64,000 bases of DNA from Apus apus (GCF_020740795.1 NC_067282.1:132489132-132553131), one strand, 5' to 3'; shown: positions 23,901 through 38,900, counted from the stretch's first letter. The notes: generated by a model not told the origin, from the letters alone. A program made the numbers and translations.

Positions 23901-26900
23901 TCTGAGTAAAGGATGTCCTCCTTTCCTCAATCTATTAAAGCATCCTGAGGAACTTCTTGAGCTCTGTGATAAACAGCATAAACCAAGCTGAAGTTAGCAG
24001 TGTTAAGAGGGTATGTTTTGTTTATTTATTTGAAAATTCCTATCCCCTCCTTCACATTCTCTACATACACACTGCATTCATGGTCAATCCTTGATATATA
24101 AAAAAGAATTAAAACACCTCACAGTAGGGATACATAGAAGGAGCACTGTCTCCTGGTTATGCTGGTCAGTAACAGAATACGTAGAGCAAAGAATGGCCAA
24201 AAGAAACGCCTGGCAGGGGGCGCCACAAACAAGCGTCACCAAAAAATCAACCTCTCAACCAAAATAGTCCATGCTAGCAGCAGAAAGTGTGGATTTAAAA
24301 CCCTAAAGCTCCACAACTGCTTTAGGCTAACATTAAAACTCAGTTTTACTTTCACAGTCTTACAGAACCCAAGTACATTAACTCTAAACATTTTACACTC
24401 TGGTTTCAGTGCAAGAATAACTGCTATTGGTCCCCTGGAAAAAAAACCCAAACAAAACACAAACAAATGTGTTGCAAACAACATTTTGATGTTTTCTGTA
24501 TCTGCTAAATACAAGAGGCAAGACCTTGACTATAGAAAAAGCAACAGCTTTCAAATCTGTATTCAATCATGGCAAAGTCTGTGTTTCAAAATGTGTTGTT
24601 TAACCATTCTTGCAGTGAAGAAAATACCTAAAAAGCTCACACTTCCCACACAAAATCCACTTGAACACAAATGCAGCAAGAGCAAACTCATGGTGGTGTA
24701 ACGGCTAGCAAGCCCAAAATACAGGTTAGCGATGACTGAGTAAAGCGGGATGAAGAAAGCATAAAATGCAAGGAAGCGGAAACACATCCCACCTCCTGTT
24801 GCGTTGCTGAAAGTAGCTGATGAACTGAGGCAACTCTGTTTGGAGGTTAAAAGTACGAGGCAACCATCTTGGCCCATCTGGTCCTCCAGCTCGTCTAGCG
24901 ATGGATGCCAGGCAGTCTTTGACAGTCAGGAGGTTCTCACATGGGAACTGATTCAGCATTACCTCAGGCCTTTCCTCACTTAGTTTCCTACAAAACACAG
25001 AAACTGTTGGGTGAGGGAGGAAGGTTGGGGATGACTTTTGGAGCTCAGTTTTTATAGCAACAAAAGATTTTGTGTTATCAGGGGAATGACCGCAACCTAT
25101 AATCTTTGAAGTGTGAGAAGTTGTAGAGGATGTCTGCTTCTCCCTCGTTGTCTGTGAATACAAATTTGGGATGTGTCAGGTTGTTGAGGACTTGCTGAAT
25201 GTCTGTGAAAACCCTAGAAGAAAAAGGCATATGAAAAACACATCAGCTTGGTTTCTGAAACTGATCAACTCATGCATGAACAGAAAAAGTTTTAAGCTTG
25301 GCTTCCTACAGAATTATGCTTTACGAATACACATGGTCTGTGACAACCCCAATACACAGTAACATTTTAAATTGAAGAGAGACAGATTGAAATTTTGAAT
25401 TTTGAGACAGACATCTCAAATATAGTTTATCTCCTCTAACTTTCACAAAAGTAAGAATCCAGAAGCCAGTGACTGAGTCCTTGACAGTGAAGCACTAACA
25501 TAAATTCACTATTCTAGATGAAAAGTCCGTAAGTGAGAGAGACCCTGTGAATGCCTGTGTTGCTGGAAGAGCCCTAAAACTCAATCTGTTGTCATTCACA
25601 GGAAATATATTAATAGGAAATCTTGTCATTTTAACTCAGTAATTTCCAAAGACTATTTTCAGAACTTCACATGAACAGAAACATTTCCAAATGATCAAAA
25701 CATGTGGAAGTATGCATATTACCTATATGCACAAAGTACACAACTTTGAAGTTTAATATGAATCTTCTCCCAGCCCCATTAAAACCCACACACATTATAG
25801 AACATAGCCAAGAATGAGGCCAAATGTTGCACATCTGAGGAAACTCCCCTCAAATAAAATCAGTAAGTTGTTTATCTGACATACTAAAACAAGCAGACAG
25901 AAATATAGGCTATTTTGATCATTTTACAGCTTGACATGAGGTCACTTAATTCAGAATTCAGCATGATGACTCAAAATGAGACAGTGTCATAGAAAACACT
26001 TCTCATTGTGAAAGAATGTTTAAACAGACTAAGCAACTGCTAATATTTCCTGTAAGAAGCCACTATATTCTTCCTCCTCTCCAGACCTATTCTTACTAGT
26101 TGTGTAACTTTCCTCTCCTCCTCTGCTACTAACCAATTGGAAGATACATTCCCCTGGGAGAGACTTCTCTGAAATGAACTGTAAAAATACCCAAGTCACA
26201 GGGGAAATACATTCTTTAAAAAGAAAAGTATGTAAGATATTTTCCATAGCTTCATGTCAGACATACTACAATGACTATACTATTTATGCTTTATTGCAGA
26301 TGAAGAGAGTCAGCCTGGCATCCCTGTTGAAAGAAGTCACCAGTCTTTTCCCACTGTTGCAACAAAAGTTAGTATTTCCATACAGTCCCACTGGCATTTT
26401 GTTCTGCAGTATGTGGCTTGGTTTTCCTTATGAATCTGTACACTGAGGGAAAGTACAATACCAAATCTGTTCTACTGGATCCAGTACAAGCTCTGTCAAA
26501 CCCATTTCACATACAAGCTATCCAAATACGCACTGGTTTGGAGGCACCTTTTAGTCCTCTGTGAAGCAAAAGGGAATCAAAGTGGTGGCATGAAAATAAA
26601 AGCCTTATAATGCTGTAGCAAAGTCTTCAAGCACCCAACATGCCCACAAAAACATGCAGACAAAAACACATGCAACACAAGAAATACTGGAATTTAAGTT
26701 GCTCATACAGGCCCACATCAGTCCATTACAAGCATGCCCTACAAAACAATTTGTTGTCCCACAAAGACACTAGTCCTGTGTAGCTGGATCCAAACCTAGC
26801 TAATAGATCATACCAGCAACAGGATCATCAGATCTACACAAATGGAGCTATTCTGCTTGTTGAATCAACTCAAAGGAGAGCAGCAATATATTGGGTTTTT

Positions 26901-29900
26901 ATTTGCTTGGGTTTTTTTTCCTTCTTGTGATTAAGCTCATTTAGCATGGCACGGAAATATTCTGACACTATACGGCATAATTTTTTTGTGGCAGAGTGCT
27001 GGGATGCTGGCCTTGTCAGCTTCTGGTCCAGGTTATGTGAGCATTATCTGGTTTCCAGCTCACGAAAAAAGGTAAAAGTAGCACAGTCAAGCACAGAGTT
27101 GGGTACACTTTCTCTGAAATGCAATGTGGTTCGATAAAACTTGCATAATGTCATGTATTTGGAGTAAAGGAATGATTAGAGTTGGGCTAAGGTAGTACAA
27201 TAATTTGGTTAGTTGTCTGCAGAAACAGTCCAGTTACAGCTGCTTTGCCAGGACAGAGGTGAAACCTTGGGTCAAAATCAGCATCACACTGGACCTATGA
27301 AGAGCCAGAGACTCCTTTGCATATGAACCATCAGAGACCTTGAATGCACTTACAGGTAAAGTTGAAAGAAAGGGTTTTTTACTGAAATTAGTGGAAGTAA
27401 CTCAGTAGAGGACCTTCAGGAGCAAAAAGAGTAAAGCTTCCTTCCTCTCCAGTTGCAGCTACAGCAAATACCTTTGAAACCTTTGTTTCATCAACTGATG
27501 GTTCTCACAGTTCTTCCAACTGGGTAACACATTGAAGGTGTTAAAACAGATGAATTGGTGCTTAAGGCCAAACAAATATAATTTCTGTGGCAAATTTCCT
27601 TACTCCTGTCAGAAAGAGACAATAGTACGAAAAATGCTACTGTAACACAGGCCTGAGACTAAGGCATTTGGCCTTACACAGCATGGAAGGACATCTGAAG
27701 AGCCTGGCAGCATCTGATAACTCCAATAAATTTCATTCCACATCATTGCCTTGATATAATTTAATCAGTCAGAGGCTCCCTCCTCCCCACTCTCTTTTTA
27801 TTCCATGTTTCCATATACATCATTTACTAATAAACTGCCACTGCTGGCTGGACACCAGCTACCTCTCCCAGCTGAAGAGCAGTGTTCTTTACACAAGTTA
27901 GGGATTCAGCTGAGAGGTGGATCTCCTCCTGTTGCACACCCAAAAATTCATTTCTCTCAGTGTTAATTCACTTAAGCTCTCAACATAAGTTCTACATCAC
28001 ACAGATAGACAAGTAGTGACCTGCATTCAGTCACTCCAAACAGCAGGCTTAAGGAAAGATTCCAGTACTTGCTCCTCTATTAAAAATAAATAACTCCCTT
28101 CCTAAAAAACTAATACTTCTTATCCTTCAAAAAACTCCCACTACAACACTGACCTGCCTTTACAGTTTGGTATCTTCTATAATATATAGCTACCAAAGAC
28201 TAAAGGACTATTAGATTTCCCTCCCTCTGCCAATATCTTAAAGATATACACAAGATTTCACAGAGGTGCTACTCATTAACAGTAAAAGGCCTGTTTTCTT
28301 AATTTTGAAGTCTTACTAAGAAACTCGTGTGCCAAAATACTCTAAATAATGTATGTTAAGGCTTGCTTATCAAACACAAAAATGCAACACAAAAGAAACA
28401 GAAGAGCTCAATTTATTCTTGCTAAGTGCAGGAAGACCATCAAAACAAGCTGATGGAATTTAGGGTTAGAGGGAAAATAAGGCCATTCCACTTGTTCCAA
28501 GTTTTGAAGTTACTCCATCCATTCTATACACAATCCTCTTACCATAAAAGTAATGGAAAAGCCAAAGCTCTGGAAGGCACACAATTTAATATTGAGAATG
28601 AAGATTTCAAAGAAACACAAAATAAAATTAATGTTTCACTGCCAACACCTATCGCTGGAGTTTAGTGGTCAGATTCCCTTAGGTACTTTAGTATATACAG
28701 TATCAACACATACATTTCAAATAACCACTTTTGCGCTGAAGAACAGAGACTATAAGGGCAAGGACCTGACAACAACTGGACAATTCTTTTGTTGTTACCT
28801 AAAAAGCACATAGGATATTCTATGGTATTTCCTCATTTTTTTGTTAAATAAGTTGGCACGCACTCCAACGTTTACTCTGACGCTACACATCCACATACAT
28901 ACATAAAAATACAGACAGACAAGAAATGCACGAAGTTCCATTCTGAGTTTGAGAGATGACAGAATCTTTCCACTGCATTGCACACTGTGGTATCAGCTGA
29001 CCTATTCTGGACCTTTCCCTCTAATATCAATGACACATGGAAATAATGAAACCAGCTAACCATACTTCCTGAATTACTTCCCTCCCACCTTGTCCTACAG
29101 AAATGCTAGCAGGGATGCTATACAAAGTTTTGGATTAAAGAATATATTATTCAGTGGAATTGTGCAAATAAGGTAAAACATATTGGATGTTACTTAATTT
29201 ATTCAAAGCATTGAAAGCTAAAAAGCAGTTATGAGAATCAACTCCCAAAGCACAGAGCTGACAAGACCAATCAAAACAAGGAGTTGTCATCTCATAACAG
29301 CTCTTTGGGCATCTTCAAAAAAATGATGTAGTTGAAGAGAAACATGAAAGAGAAGATCAAGAGAAAAAGAGATGATCAAGCTCAACACAAACTGGAAGGA
29401 CTTTCTGTATGAAATTAGTCTTTGAAACATTCAGTTCTTTTATCCACCAGCAGTCAGCATAGCTGCATAGAACAATCTCCTAAGGGCAGCAGTTACAATT
29501 TATGCTGTAAGACCTATCCAAACCTATAATTTGCTTTTCAGGATTCAGGTGAAACACATAGTTTATCTTCCCATTCTCTGTTTAATTCTACTTGGAAACA
29601 AGGTCATTACAAATTTGTGCCAGGTTTTAAACTGCAACCTCAGGCATTTAATTTCTTCCAACTTCCCTAGAACACTGGCAATATACAAGACAGAGCACAT
29701 ACACAAACAGACTACACTCAACTACCCAGCTTCATGATTTCTCATCTGCCTGTCCCTGGTGACAGCCTTAAAACCTCTGAAGCTCCGAAAGATGGCAACA
29801 GCACCAGAAGACTGCAACTCCTACCAGGCCATCTGGACCCCGAGACACTACCCTGCTCCTGCAGGAACTTTAGTAAATGAAATTCCCTCCTGTGGAGGCT

Positions 29901-32900
29901 AACCTGCACTACTTTCTCTTCTCCAGACAGGAATGGGATAAAGAAGAGAGGAAAACCCTTAGGAGCACATGGGCAGGGTGCTGATGACATGAGACAGGAA
30001 GGATTTGGCATCTGTTTCCCCCACCCTCCATTCCTCCCTAATGTGAATGGCATTCATTTGAAAGATAAGATGCAAAATAAAGAGGTAGCAGTGAAAAATA
30101 AGTTGACATTTCTCAACTTTCTCATTGTTTCTTTCCATTTTTATTATAATGCATCTAGCTTTGAATATATTATCTGAAATAGAGTCAAGTACCCTGGATG
30201 AAAAAATAGCTTTTGCTTCTCCTCACATTCTTGTAACCAGTTTTCAACTGCGTAATGAAATCTAGACTATCACTGAGCAAGTTAACAAATGCCTCTCAAC
30301 TCAGAGTGGCTCTGATTTTCAGTAGTTCTTCTCAAGCAAAGTTAATCTGGTGAATAACAAACCCCCTCAACACAAGAAGCTGGGATGCGAGTATGCCTAC
30401 CAAATACCTTTTAGCCTAATCTCATCCCTTAAGCAAAATATTGCAAGCAAGAATGATTCCACAGTCAAGACTACAAACACTGTGGAGTGGAACTCTTAGA
30501 AATGCTACATAGAAGTGTGTTCTTCTGGAATAAAACTAGTAATAAGGCAGTCTACCCATGCAGTACCACCACTTTGGCTCATAAAAAGCTCTTATTTTGC
30601 CATGTTCTCCCAGCTTTCTTCCTAAATATTTTAACACCATGCACTCCATTTTTGTAGTCAGGCACAACTGACTTATCCAACTTAAAATGTCCCTGGTTTT
30701 GACAAAATTCCTGTTTGGCAATCTGAAGGGGAACAGCCTGTTACAATCACAGAGCAGTACATGTACCCCTATGGACATACATGCTATAATGCAGAAGAGA
30801 AATCTTGGAGTCTTTCTTGTATAATTGAGTTACACTCCTTAGAGAAAACAGTCTTACAACATTATACATCTTTTTCTTCATCCAGAACGTGGCACTTAAG
30901 TTAAAAAAAAAATATTCTAATTTAAAAACCAATTAATTCTGTAAGTGACAAGCCATTTACTCCGAAGAATCCAACAAGAACAACTTGTGTCAGAATCTCA
31001 AGTGGCTACATCTAAACAAACTTCCAACTTGCCTCTTGTTCAACGCTGGAAAAAGCTGTTCAACCTCAGCACACTGCAATAATTATACTTAATCTTGGTG
31101 AGAAAGGATTTTGTAGATACGTACTTGAAAACTTTGTCTTTCTCATAAACTGGTGGCTTTATTGCTATAGGCAGTTTTTCCTTGTTTTCTGCTAAAATAG
31201 CCTAAAAAAAAAAAAAAACACAAATATTTAATATTAGGCAGAATGAATGAGCAGCCTTAGGTCAACCTCTGCAATATTCAGCGGATATGAACAGCAGCTT
31301 AGACCAAACTGAATTTTAAAGTGTGCATAATCTGGCTTATAAAATATGTGACTGAAAAACAACAAAATCTTTAAGAAGAACCTATAAGTAAAATATTCTG
31401 TATGGCCCAATGTTCACCCAAGTGTTCTATGAGGAACAGCCTGTTGAAGTTCAGCCTGTTAAAATTTTCTCAAGTTGTAAACCTTTACAGATAATTTTCT
31501 GCAATTTCTTACTTCCATATAAGCACTTAAATGCATATATATATGTATATATAGGTGCATTTGTAGTCTTAGTAAAAATGACAGTCCATCTGCATGTTTC
31601 CTCGGTGTGTTGTCTTTGGTGCAAGTGAATTCCACCAAAGCTGTATTTTCAGAAACATACTGTGCTGTGTAATATGCTGCTCAGAAAAAAAGTCAGTACT
31701 AGAGCAGAACGGCATCAGTGGTAAGAGGATATTAGTAAAAAAGCATAAAGAAATATAGTTTCAACACCAGGTCTTACCAACACTGTCAAAGCACACTTGA
31801 GAAACTCATGTTTCTTCAAAGCATTAAACAAAATACCAAAACACATATGCAGTAAAAGACAACTTGACTGCATTTCCAACAAAATGGAAGACTGACCATT
31901 TAGCCATAATGTTTTATTACCAGTAACTAAAAAAAAATAAAATCACAGGAGACTGGAATCTAATTCTGCTCCTGTAAAAAATGAACAAAAGGCTTTTTGC
32001 AGTCTTCAACACTAAACATGCTTTAAAAATCTCACACCTCTGACCAATAAAAGGAAATGCACATTAGGATCATTGCTGATACCCTGCTCAAGGAAACAGC
32101 TCACAGAAACCAGAAATTCTGGGACAGAAGTGCATTTTCAGAAGATAAAGTAGCTGCTGTTCTGCAACAGCTCCCTGAGTTCCAGCTGCTGCAGGCTGTC
32201 CTGGTAACTTGCAGTGGTGAAATGTCTGCCCAGCCACAGCCATACCTCTATAGCTTTCAGGCTGTTACAGGGAATACAATCATACGTAACCGGAAAGCGC
32301 GAACAAAACCACAATCGTAATTGAAGATACAAACAGAAAATATTTCCTGCAGTCACCTAAGAATAGGAAGGGAGCCTGCACTTTTAAGAGAAGACTACAA
32401 TTTTCAGAACAGTACCAGAGGATTGGTTACTGTCTTTTCTGCAACCTGAATGCAGGGAGCTGCTGCAGAACAGCAACTACTGTAGTCCCACCAAGAGATA
32501 CTCCCTCCATCCCAGACACGTCATTAGAAGTTGCCTCCCCTGACACTGGTTTCTGCAATCCCTGCCCCGTCATTACCCATAGTACCGTTTAAGTTACAGC
32601 CTTTGTGGTCTGGGTTGGAGACTAGAATTAGGTAACAGAACAAAAACCAGGTAAAAGTTAAGCCACAATGTTGCTGTAACAACTTTGATTCTTTTAAATA
32701 GAACACTAAAGCCTTCAGGTTTCTTTAAAGGAAAATTCAAATAAGAAATCTAATAGCCTTAGCTATAGTAAAAACAAATAACACAGCCCATTTAACAACA
32801 AATTATTATTTGCACAAAGCAGTTGCAGAAATTGTACAGTGATAGCAACAAATTATTTTGAAACAGTATGACTTGCACAAATATTTAGAAACATTTTCAC

Positions 32901-35900
32901 ACAATTGTATCTCCCTGCAGAACTGGTGGCTGCCATACCAGTGCTGTAAAGAGATCTCTGAAGTTGTCTGTACCTTTTTGTGCATGTACCTCTGCTTATG
33001 TGAACATATGGGAATGAGAAGTGTCAGCAACATATTTCTTTCTAGATATCTCACTTTTGGTGTTTAAGGCTGTGCTATTCCCTAAGCTATTCTTTACTGC
33101 TCTGTCACCAGTTAAGACCCTAGTGAAGAACTAAACATTGAAGTGTAAAAAAAGCTCTGTTGGTAATAAATATTTGTCGTATTTTCTCAACAGCTGGATG
33201 GCAGAGACACAAAGAAAACACAGGATGCTTTGAGATGTTTTAAGGTGTAGTGGTAAAGAAACATACCGTTTGCCCATTTGCCATACATAGTTCTTTAACT
33301 CAAATTGATCATCCCAAAAGAGTTAAAACACAGGCAAAATTTTGCCGTATCTGAGATCCAGGCATTTTTGCCAAGGGAACACCCATAAGACATGAACTCT
33401 GGGTGCATTGTTGCTCCTCATCTGTAAATGCAAATACATCTATCCCTCTTCCAAAATGCAAAATCCTGACCAACCAATCTAACTTAGGTTACGAGACAGC
33501 CTAGCTATTTTGAATGTATACCTTTCTTCAGCAAAAGCAGGTTAACTTAATTTCTGACTAGATACTGCTAGTTACAAGCTTGATCCAGCATTTTCTACCT
33601 ATCTTCTATCATAAGAAACAGTTGGGGTAGAGATTTATCTTTAGAAGTTGCATTTGAAATGCTGTTTGTGGCCAGCAGAGCACCCTCATAGGCATCAGGA
33701 TCCTTCATTTTTCTTTAAAAAGAACCTCATGTAGACTTGGTCCATAATGATCCAGACAACATTAATTTCACATCCTTAAAACATCACAAAACATTAGTAG
33801 AAAGGAGAGCTCAAAACAAAATTGATCAGTACTTTGCAACAGTGTCCTCCAGTTAAAGACAGACACCCTAGAAAGGCTGGACCAGATGATCCTTGAGGTC
33901 CCTTCCAACCTGGCCTTCTATGACCTTATGATCTCTGCTTCAATATTTAATGGTTCTAAACCATGAGATTAAATGAGTAGACAGACCTTAAAATAAATAC
34001 TTCCATAATTCAAGACTGACCAGAAGTGCTACAGTAACAAACCTAATCAGCAAGCCTATTAGACAATGTATCAAATATCTAACTGGAAGACAGGTACTCC
34101 ATATGAAGTACCCCTAGCATTCTTCAGTTTTCAAAGAATTAAATATTATTAAGACATTTCTTGTGTCACCATGCTTTCTTTGAAATTGTATTTTTTATTT
34201 GACAGCTATACTCTTAATCAATCTTTAAGTCTAAAGAGAAGCAAAATCAGAACACCACAATGTTTTTAGACACTTTCTCTTCTTAGAAGAGATAACATAC
34301 GAGATGAACTTGTTGAAATTTTACCTGGTAGTGTTCATCTGATGGCTCTGGAGTAAAAGAGTTGACATCCAGCACTTCGGTAGGCACCCATGGTAACAAA
34401 ACACACTTCCTGATCAAGCGATCTGCTTCCCCATAAGCATAGTCACGAGTCACTTCATCTGCAGCAAAACAAGGAGAACCTTCCAGGAACTGCCTCTCAT
34501 TCTCCACTGAAAATCTTACCCATGGCATATCACATAAATGACAGTTGAACCATTAACAGTACAACTTTTGTTATTTAAGTGTAAAATTAGAGATAATTAA
34601 AGAACTACCTTAAAAGGGTATTATTTAGGATGCAAAAATTAGCCCAGAACCATCTGACATGTCAGTTTACTCAGACAGCAGGACACTTCTTCACATATTG
34701 GGGGCATAAGGCAGTTCCCCAACCAGGATTCCAGGAGTAAATCGTTGGCCTGGCATCTCTCAACTTCCAGCACTTGACTTGCTGACTCAAAGCTACAAAT
34801 GTGTAACTTAAGGCATTTTTTCTTTAATTCTCAGATGAGTGAATGAGTGGTTTCCAACACAGCATGCAAGATTTAAGTTGTCTGTCAATATTTTTTGACT
34901 GATAAAGACCTCTATCACATAAAAAGTTCTGTGCCTGGCACTTCCATAATTTAATTCAATAGCACTACAAAATACACAGTCATTTCGGTTTGAAATATTT
35001 GCTCTACAATGAAGTGCTCATATTTTGTAAGAATATGACCCATCTTCTATTGCACGCATAAAAATACTCAATAAACCTTGACACACACTTACCACCAGTT
35101 TCAAGGTCTCTCAAAGGCCAGAGAACAGTGTAAGCAATTTGTTGAGGCATATAAAACAGAGGTGCTGTTGCAAAACTAGGCTGATCTGAATGTTGAATGC
35201 GTGATCCAAATTCATCCATAATGTACCAGACAGGAACCTTCTCCTCTGCAGTCTGTACAATTAAAGAGAGTGAGGCATCCTGAACATATCAATTGCTAGA
35301 AAAGCACCGCAAGACAGAAGGCACTGGAAGCACCTCCTACACCATTTCTCCATTTCCTACTCGAGCTAAGATGGTGAGGAGGTGCTAGGTACAGAGTAAC
35401 ACTCTCATCCAGGCAACTCTGAGACTAAGCCAGACTAGCATCCAGCCGCTGCTGGGAACAGCCTGTTCCCATCTCAACAGCACAGCCCCATCCTCTCTCT
35501 TATGCTATTGCCTACAAGACCTGCTTCTCCTGTACCAAATTGGCCAGTTCGGGGAGCTAAACCAGCAGAAGGCTGTTTGGTAGGATTAGTTTTCCTTCAT
35601 TTTCTCTAAGAATCAGTTTTCCAAAAGGAGTCTGAAGTTTACATCTTAAGAGTGAAGGAGAGCATAAATGCCTCTTTCAACAACAGCTGCTGTGAGAATG
35701 TTTGGGTTGCATCAAAGCACCCCTTCCTGCAACACTTGTTATGATAAAATCTCAAATGAATGAATACACTTTAAATTGCTTGGTAGCCTTTTTACAGATG
35801 CAGAAATGGAGCAGAGATCAGACTTAAGATATTAAGGCAGACTAGTACTAGCAAAGGGAAAAGAAGACAAGTTCAACTACAGGTTGCATTAATTGCCTTC

Positions 35901-38900
35901 CAGGAATTAACTTTTCAAGTGGTAACACATAATCCCGCCTGACGTACAAGCCATTCATGGCAAAAAGATGGGAAACAAAGACATAGGGTAGAAAGATCAA
36001 GAGATACCGTTTCAATCTCCCTTTTATCTAAAGAAAAAGAGAAAGCAAGCACAACAAATCCCTTTCTCAGTGATTTTTCAGGCTTGATACTTTATGTGAG
36101 ACAGTTGATTCATAACAGATTATCTCCTTCTATATGAGAAAGTTTGAAGAGAATAAACCCACATACCATACAAGCCGATCTCCCCTTCTAGCCCCTTTCT
36201 TTTGCAGCAGACCCTTCCCTTGTCTATAAAAACCCACTCAAAGTTCTCATCAGAAAGCTTATAGCAAGTTGCTATACATCTTAGACCTACATAACACTTG
36301 TTCTTCCACACAGAAGTTCATTCTGAAATGCCTGTAAAGGGCCTTTTTTGTATTGAAAACATATCTTTATTAATAGCTGTATGTGAATGTCTTCACTCAG
36401 GATTGCTCAGAACTATTAGGATTCTAATAAGGCTTTAGAGACTGTCCTGGTTTGAGCCAGGATGAAGCCAATTTTCCTTTTACTTTTTTTTTTCCTTCAG
36501 TAAGCTTTCTTTTAACTAGTAGCAGGGTGTTCCAACTAAGACTGATAACAGTGGAACGTTTTTTCTAACTGCTGGGTCTTCAAGGTCACACCTTTTACTC
36601 TGCTGGCTCAGACACTACGGGGAGATCTATGACCCCCCCATTGGAGGATGAGTTAGACAGCAAAACTGGCCAGAGATATTCCATTCCATATATCTACATA
36701 TGCTCAGAGAAAGGTCAGAGATGACAGAAGACAACTTCCTTCCTGCTTCTTCTTCCCTTCTCTTCTATCCATGGCTGGCATCCAGAGAGGACACCATCTA
36801 TCCATCCCTGTCGACCCCCAGGCTCGAGCTCTTCTGACCCTCATCACTCTGTGCTCTCTCCAGCAGCTCTGGGATTTCTCAGGACTGTTCCAGCTCAGGA
36901 GATGCTGTGGGAGTTGCTGGGGGTGGGGGGGAGCGAGAGGCTTTTGCACATATCTGAACATATTTTTATATAATTGCATATATTTTCTTTTATCATCAGT
37001 GTTTAATTAAAGCTGTGTAGTTTAGTTTTCAATCCAGCCAAGTCTCTCTCTTTTTCTCTCTCTCCTTCCCTACCTGGGTGGGAGGGGGAGGGGATCGAGA
37101 GAGTTGTTGTCAAACCAGAGTCAAATGGTGACAGAGACTTACCCCTTGAGAAAGCTGGTAGGTCTGATTGTATTTCCACATTTCCTGTAATACTTGTTCA
37201 ATACTGCCCTCATCTGGGATCTCTCCATGAAAGTCGATTCCCATGAGATTTGTCATCCTGTGCAGTAAGCCGGGTACATGAAGCAGCTGCTGGCGGGCAT
37301 GATCAACGCGGTACGTCCAGGCGTGGTCGATGAGGAAAATGCTTAGAGAGAATTTTGGTTTCATTACAACAGCATATTTTTACACATACATACCCAAACA
37401 TTCTGTAAATAACAGCTACAGTTCCTTGCAGATGGTTTGATAACTAAATCTTCTCTTACTCCCAAACAAGAGTGCTCACTGCCAGAGTACACATTGTAAC
37501 ATTACAGGTTAGGAACAACTTCCCAGTACTAACTTACAAACTGTTTTTTTGACAGAAAGCTTATTGTGCATTAGTATCTCCACAAAAACAAGGAGCAAAA
37601 ACAGAACAGGACACTCTGTAAGCCTAGTTCCCTTTAAGGCTAGGAACACAAGAGTTTCTTCCCTTTTAATCATTAACTCAACTGCATCAACCTGATATTC
37701 TTGCCTGAAGAAGGAAAACAATACATTATTTTGCAAAAGTATTCAAGGATCTTGTTAGACACAAGCTCTGTGACATCTACCATCATCTGTAAAACTAGGT
37801 GGAGAGATCTGATCATCCATGGCTTGAATAATTTGCTATTAAAAAAAAAAAAAGATTAAGTTTTAAGTTATCTTGATTGCGTGTTTTTGGGGATGTTTAC
37901 CTCCACCCATCCTCCCTCAGGTCTTTTGGAAAAAAAACATTGTTTTAAAAGAAAATGAATTACCAATCTTATCCAAAACAAATCATACACAACTGGCTCA
38001 GCTTCCCTTGACAAACGTAACCCTTGTTTAGGCTGCATGATTTTTACAAAAAACATAGTTATTCAAACAGAAGGCTTCTTGACATTTTCGTAATATGCTC
38101 TTACTGAACCAAGTCAGAGAGGAATCTGGATTATACTTGCTAAATAACCCCAACAAAACAAAACCACCCCACCAACCATACTTCAGAATGCTAAAAACAT
38201 GTCAGCTGTAGTGTAAATTGAGTAACCTCAAACAATTATTGTATCTCAGACTCCATATACAGTAGAAACGTCATCTAATTTTAAAATTAAAGACTCCAGA
38301 GAATGCTACAGTCAAGGTCTTTGGAAATCTGTTTGAAAATAGGTGCGCTGGTGTTCTGCTCCTACATTCCCACACCTTTGAATGCTGCAGGGAAGCACAA
38401 GATTATCACAGGAGCAGTTGTAAACTTTATAATTTAAGTGTGTTCTCAGATTTAGAAAGGCAATTACTCAAGTTAAAGAAGGCATATAACGGCAGTTACC
38501 TATGCTCTATGTTGCTTTTACTCACCAAGGCTAAATTGAGATTCTTAGACTTTGTATGTTTACCTAAGACCTAAGAAGTATGAAAGTTCTGGCAAAATAA
38601 GTTGAGTAGAACTGACCAAAACTGTGCTTAAATCTTCATCAGAGGCTAGGTAACCTGTGCTTGACATGTTAAATCAGTAACTCTAGAGGTCACAATTCTA
38701 GGTCTTCCTGATACTTTCTGGTGAGATTAGATTGAGACAAAGGATTTGTTTGCTCCTGCCTGATTCATTGTGAGCGACTTAATGAAATAACTCCCTCTGA
38801 AAACATTTGCTGGTAATGTAGAGTTGTCCCATTCAGCCTTTGGAAGATGTGCCTCAAAGCATGAATCTTTCTTCAAACAGGCAGCTATGTCTTGTAGTAA

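Larger units (their letters stand above)
35253..37142 (-). other. TTLL12: TTLL12 intron 3, about a third of it a solo LTR
   Basis: The intron is 1890 bp, of which 691 bp (36443-37133) are a solo LTR next to the donor. It also contains a small hairpin at 35329-35386. Confidence 0.8.
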
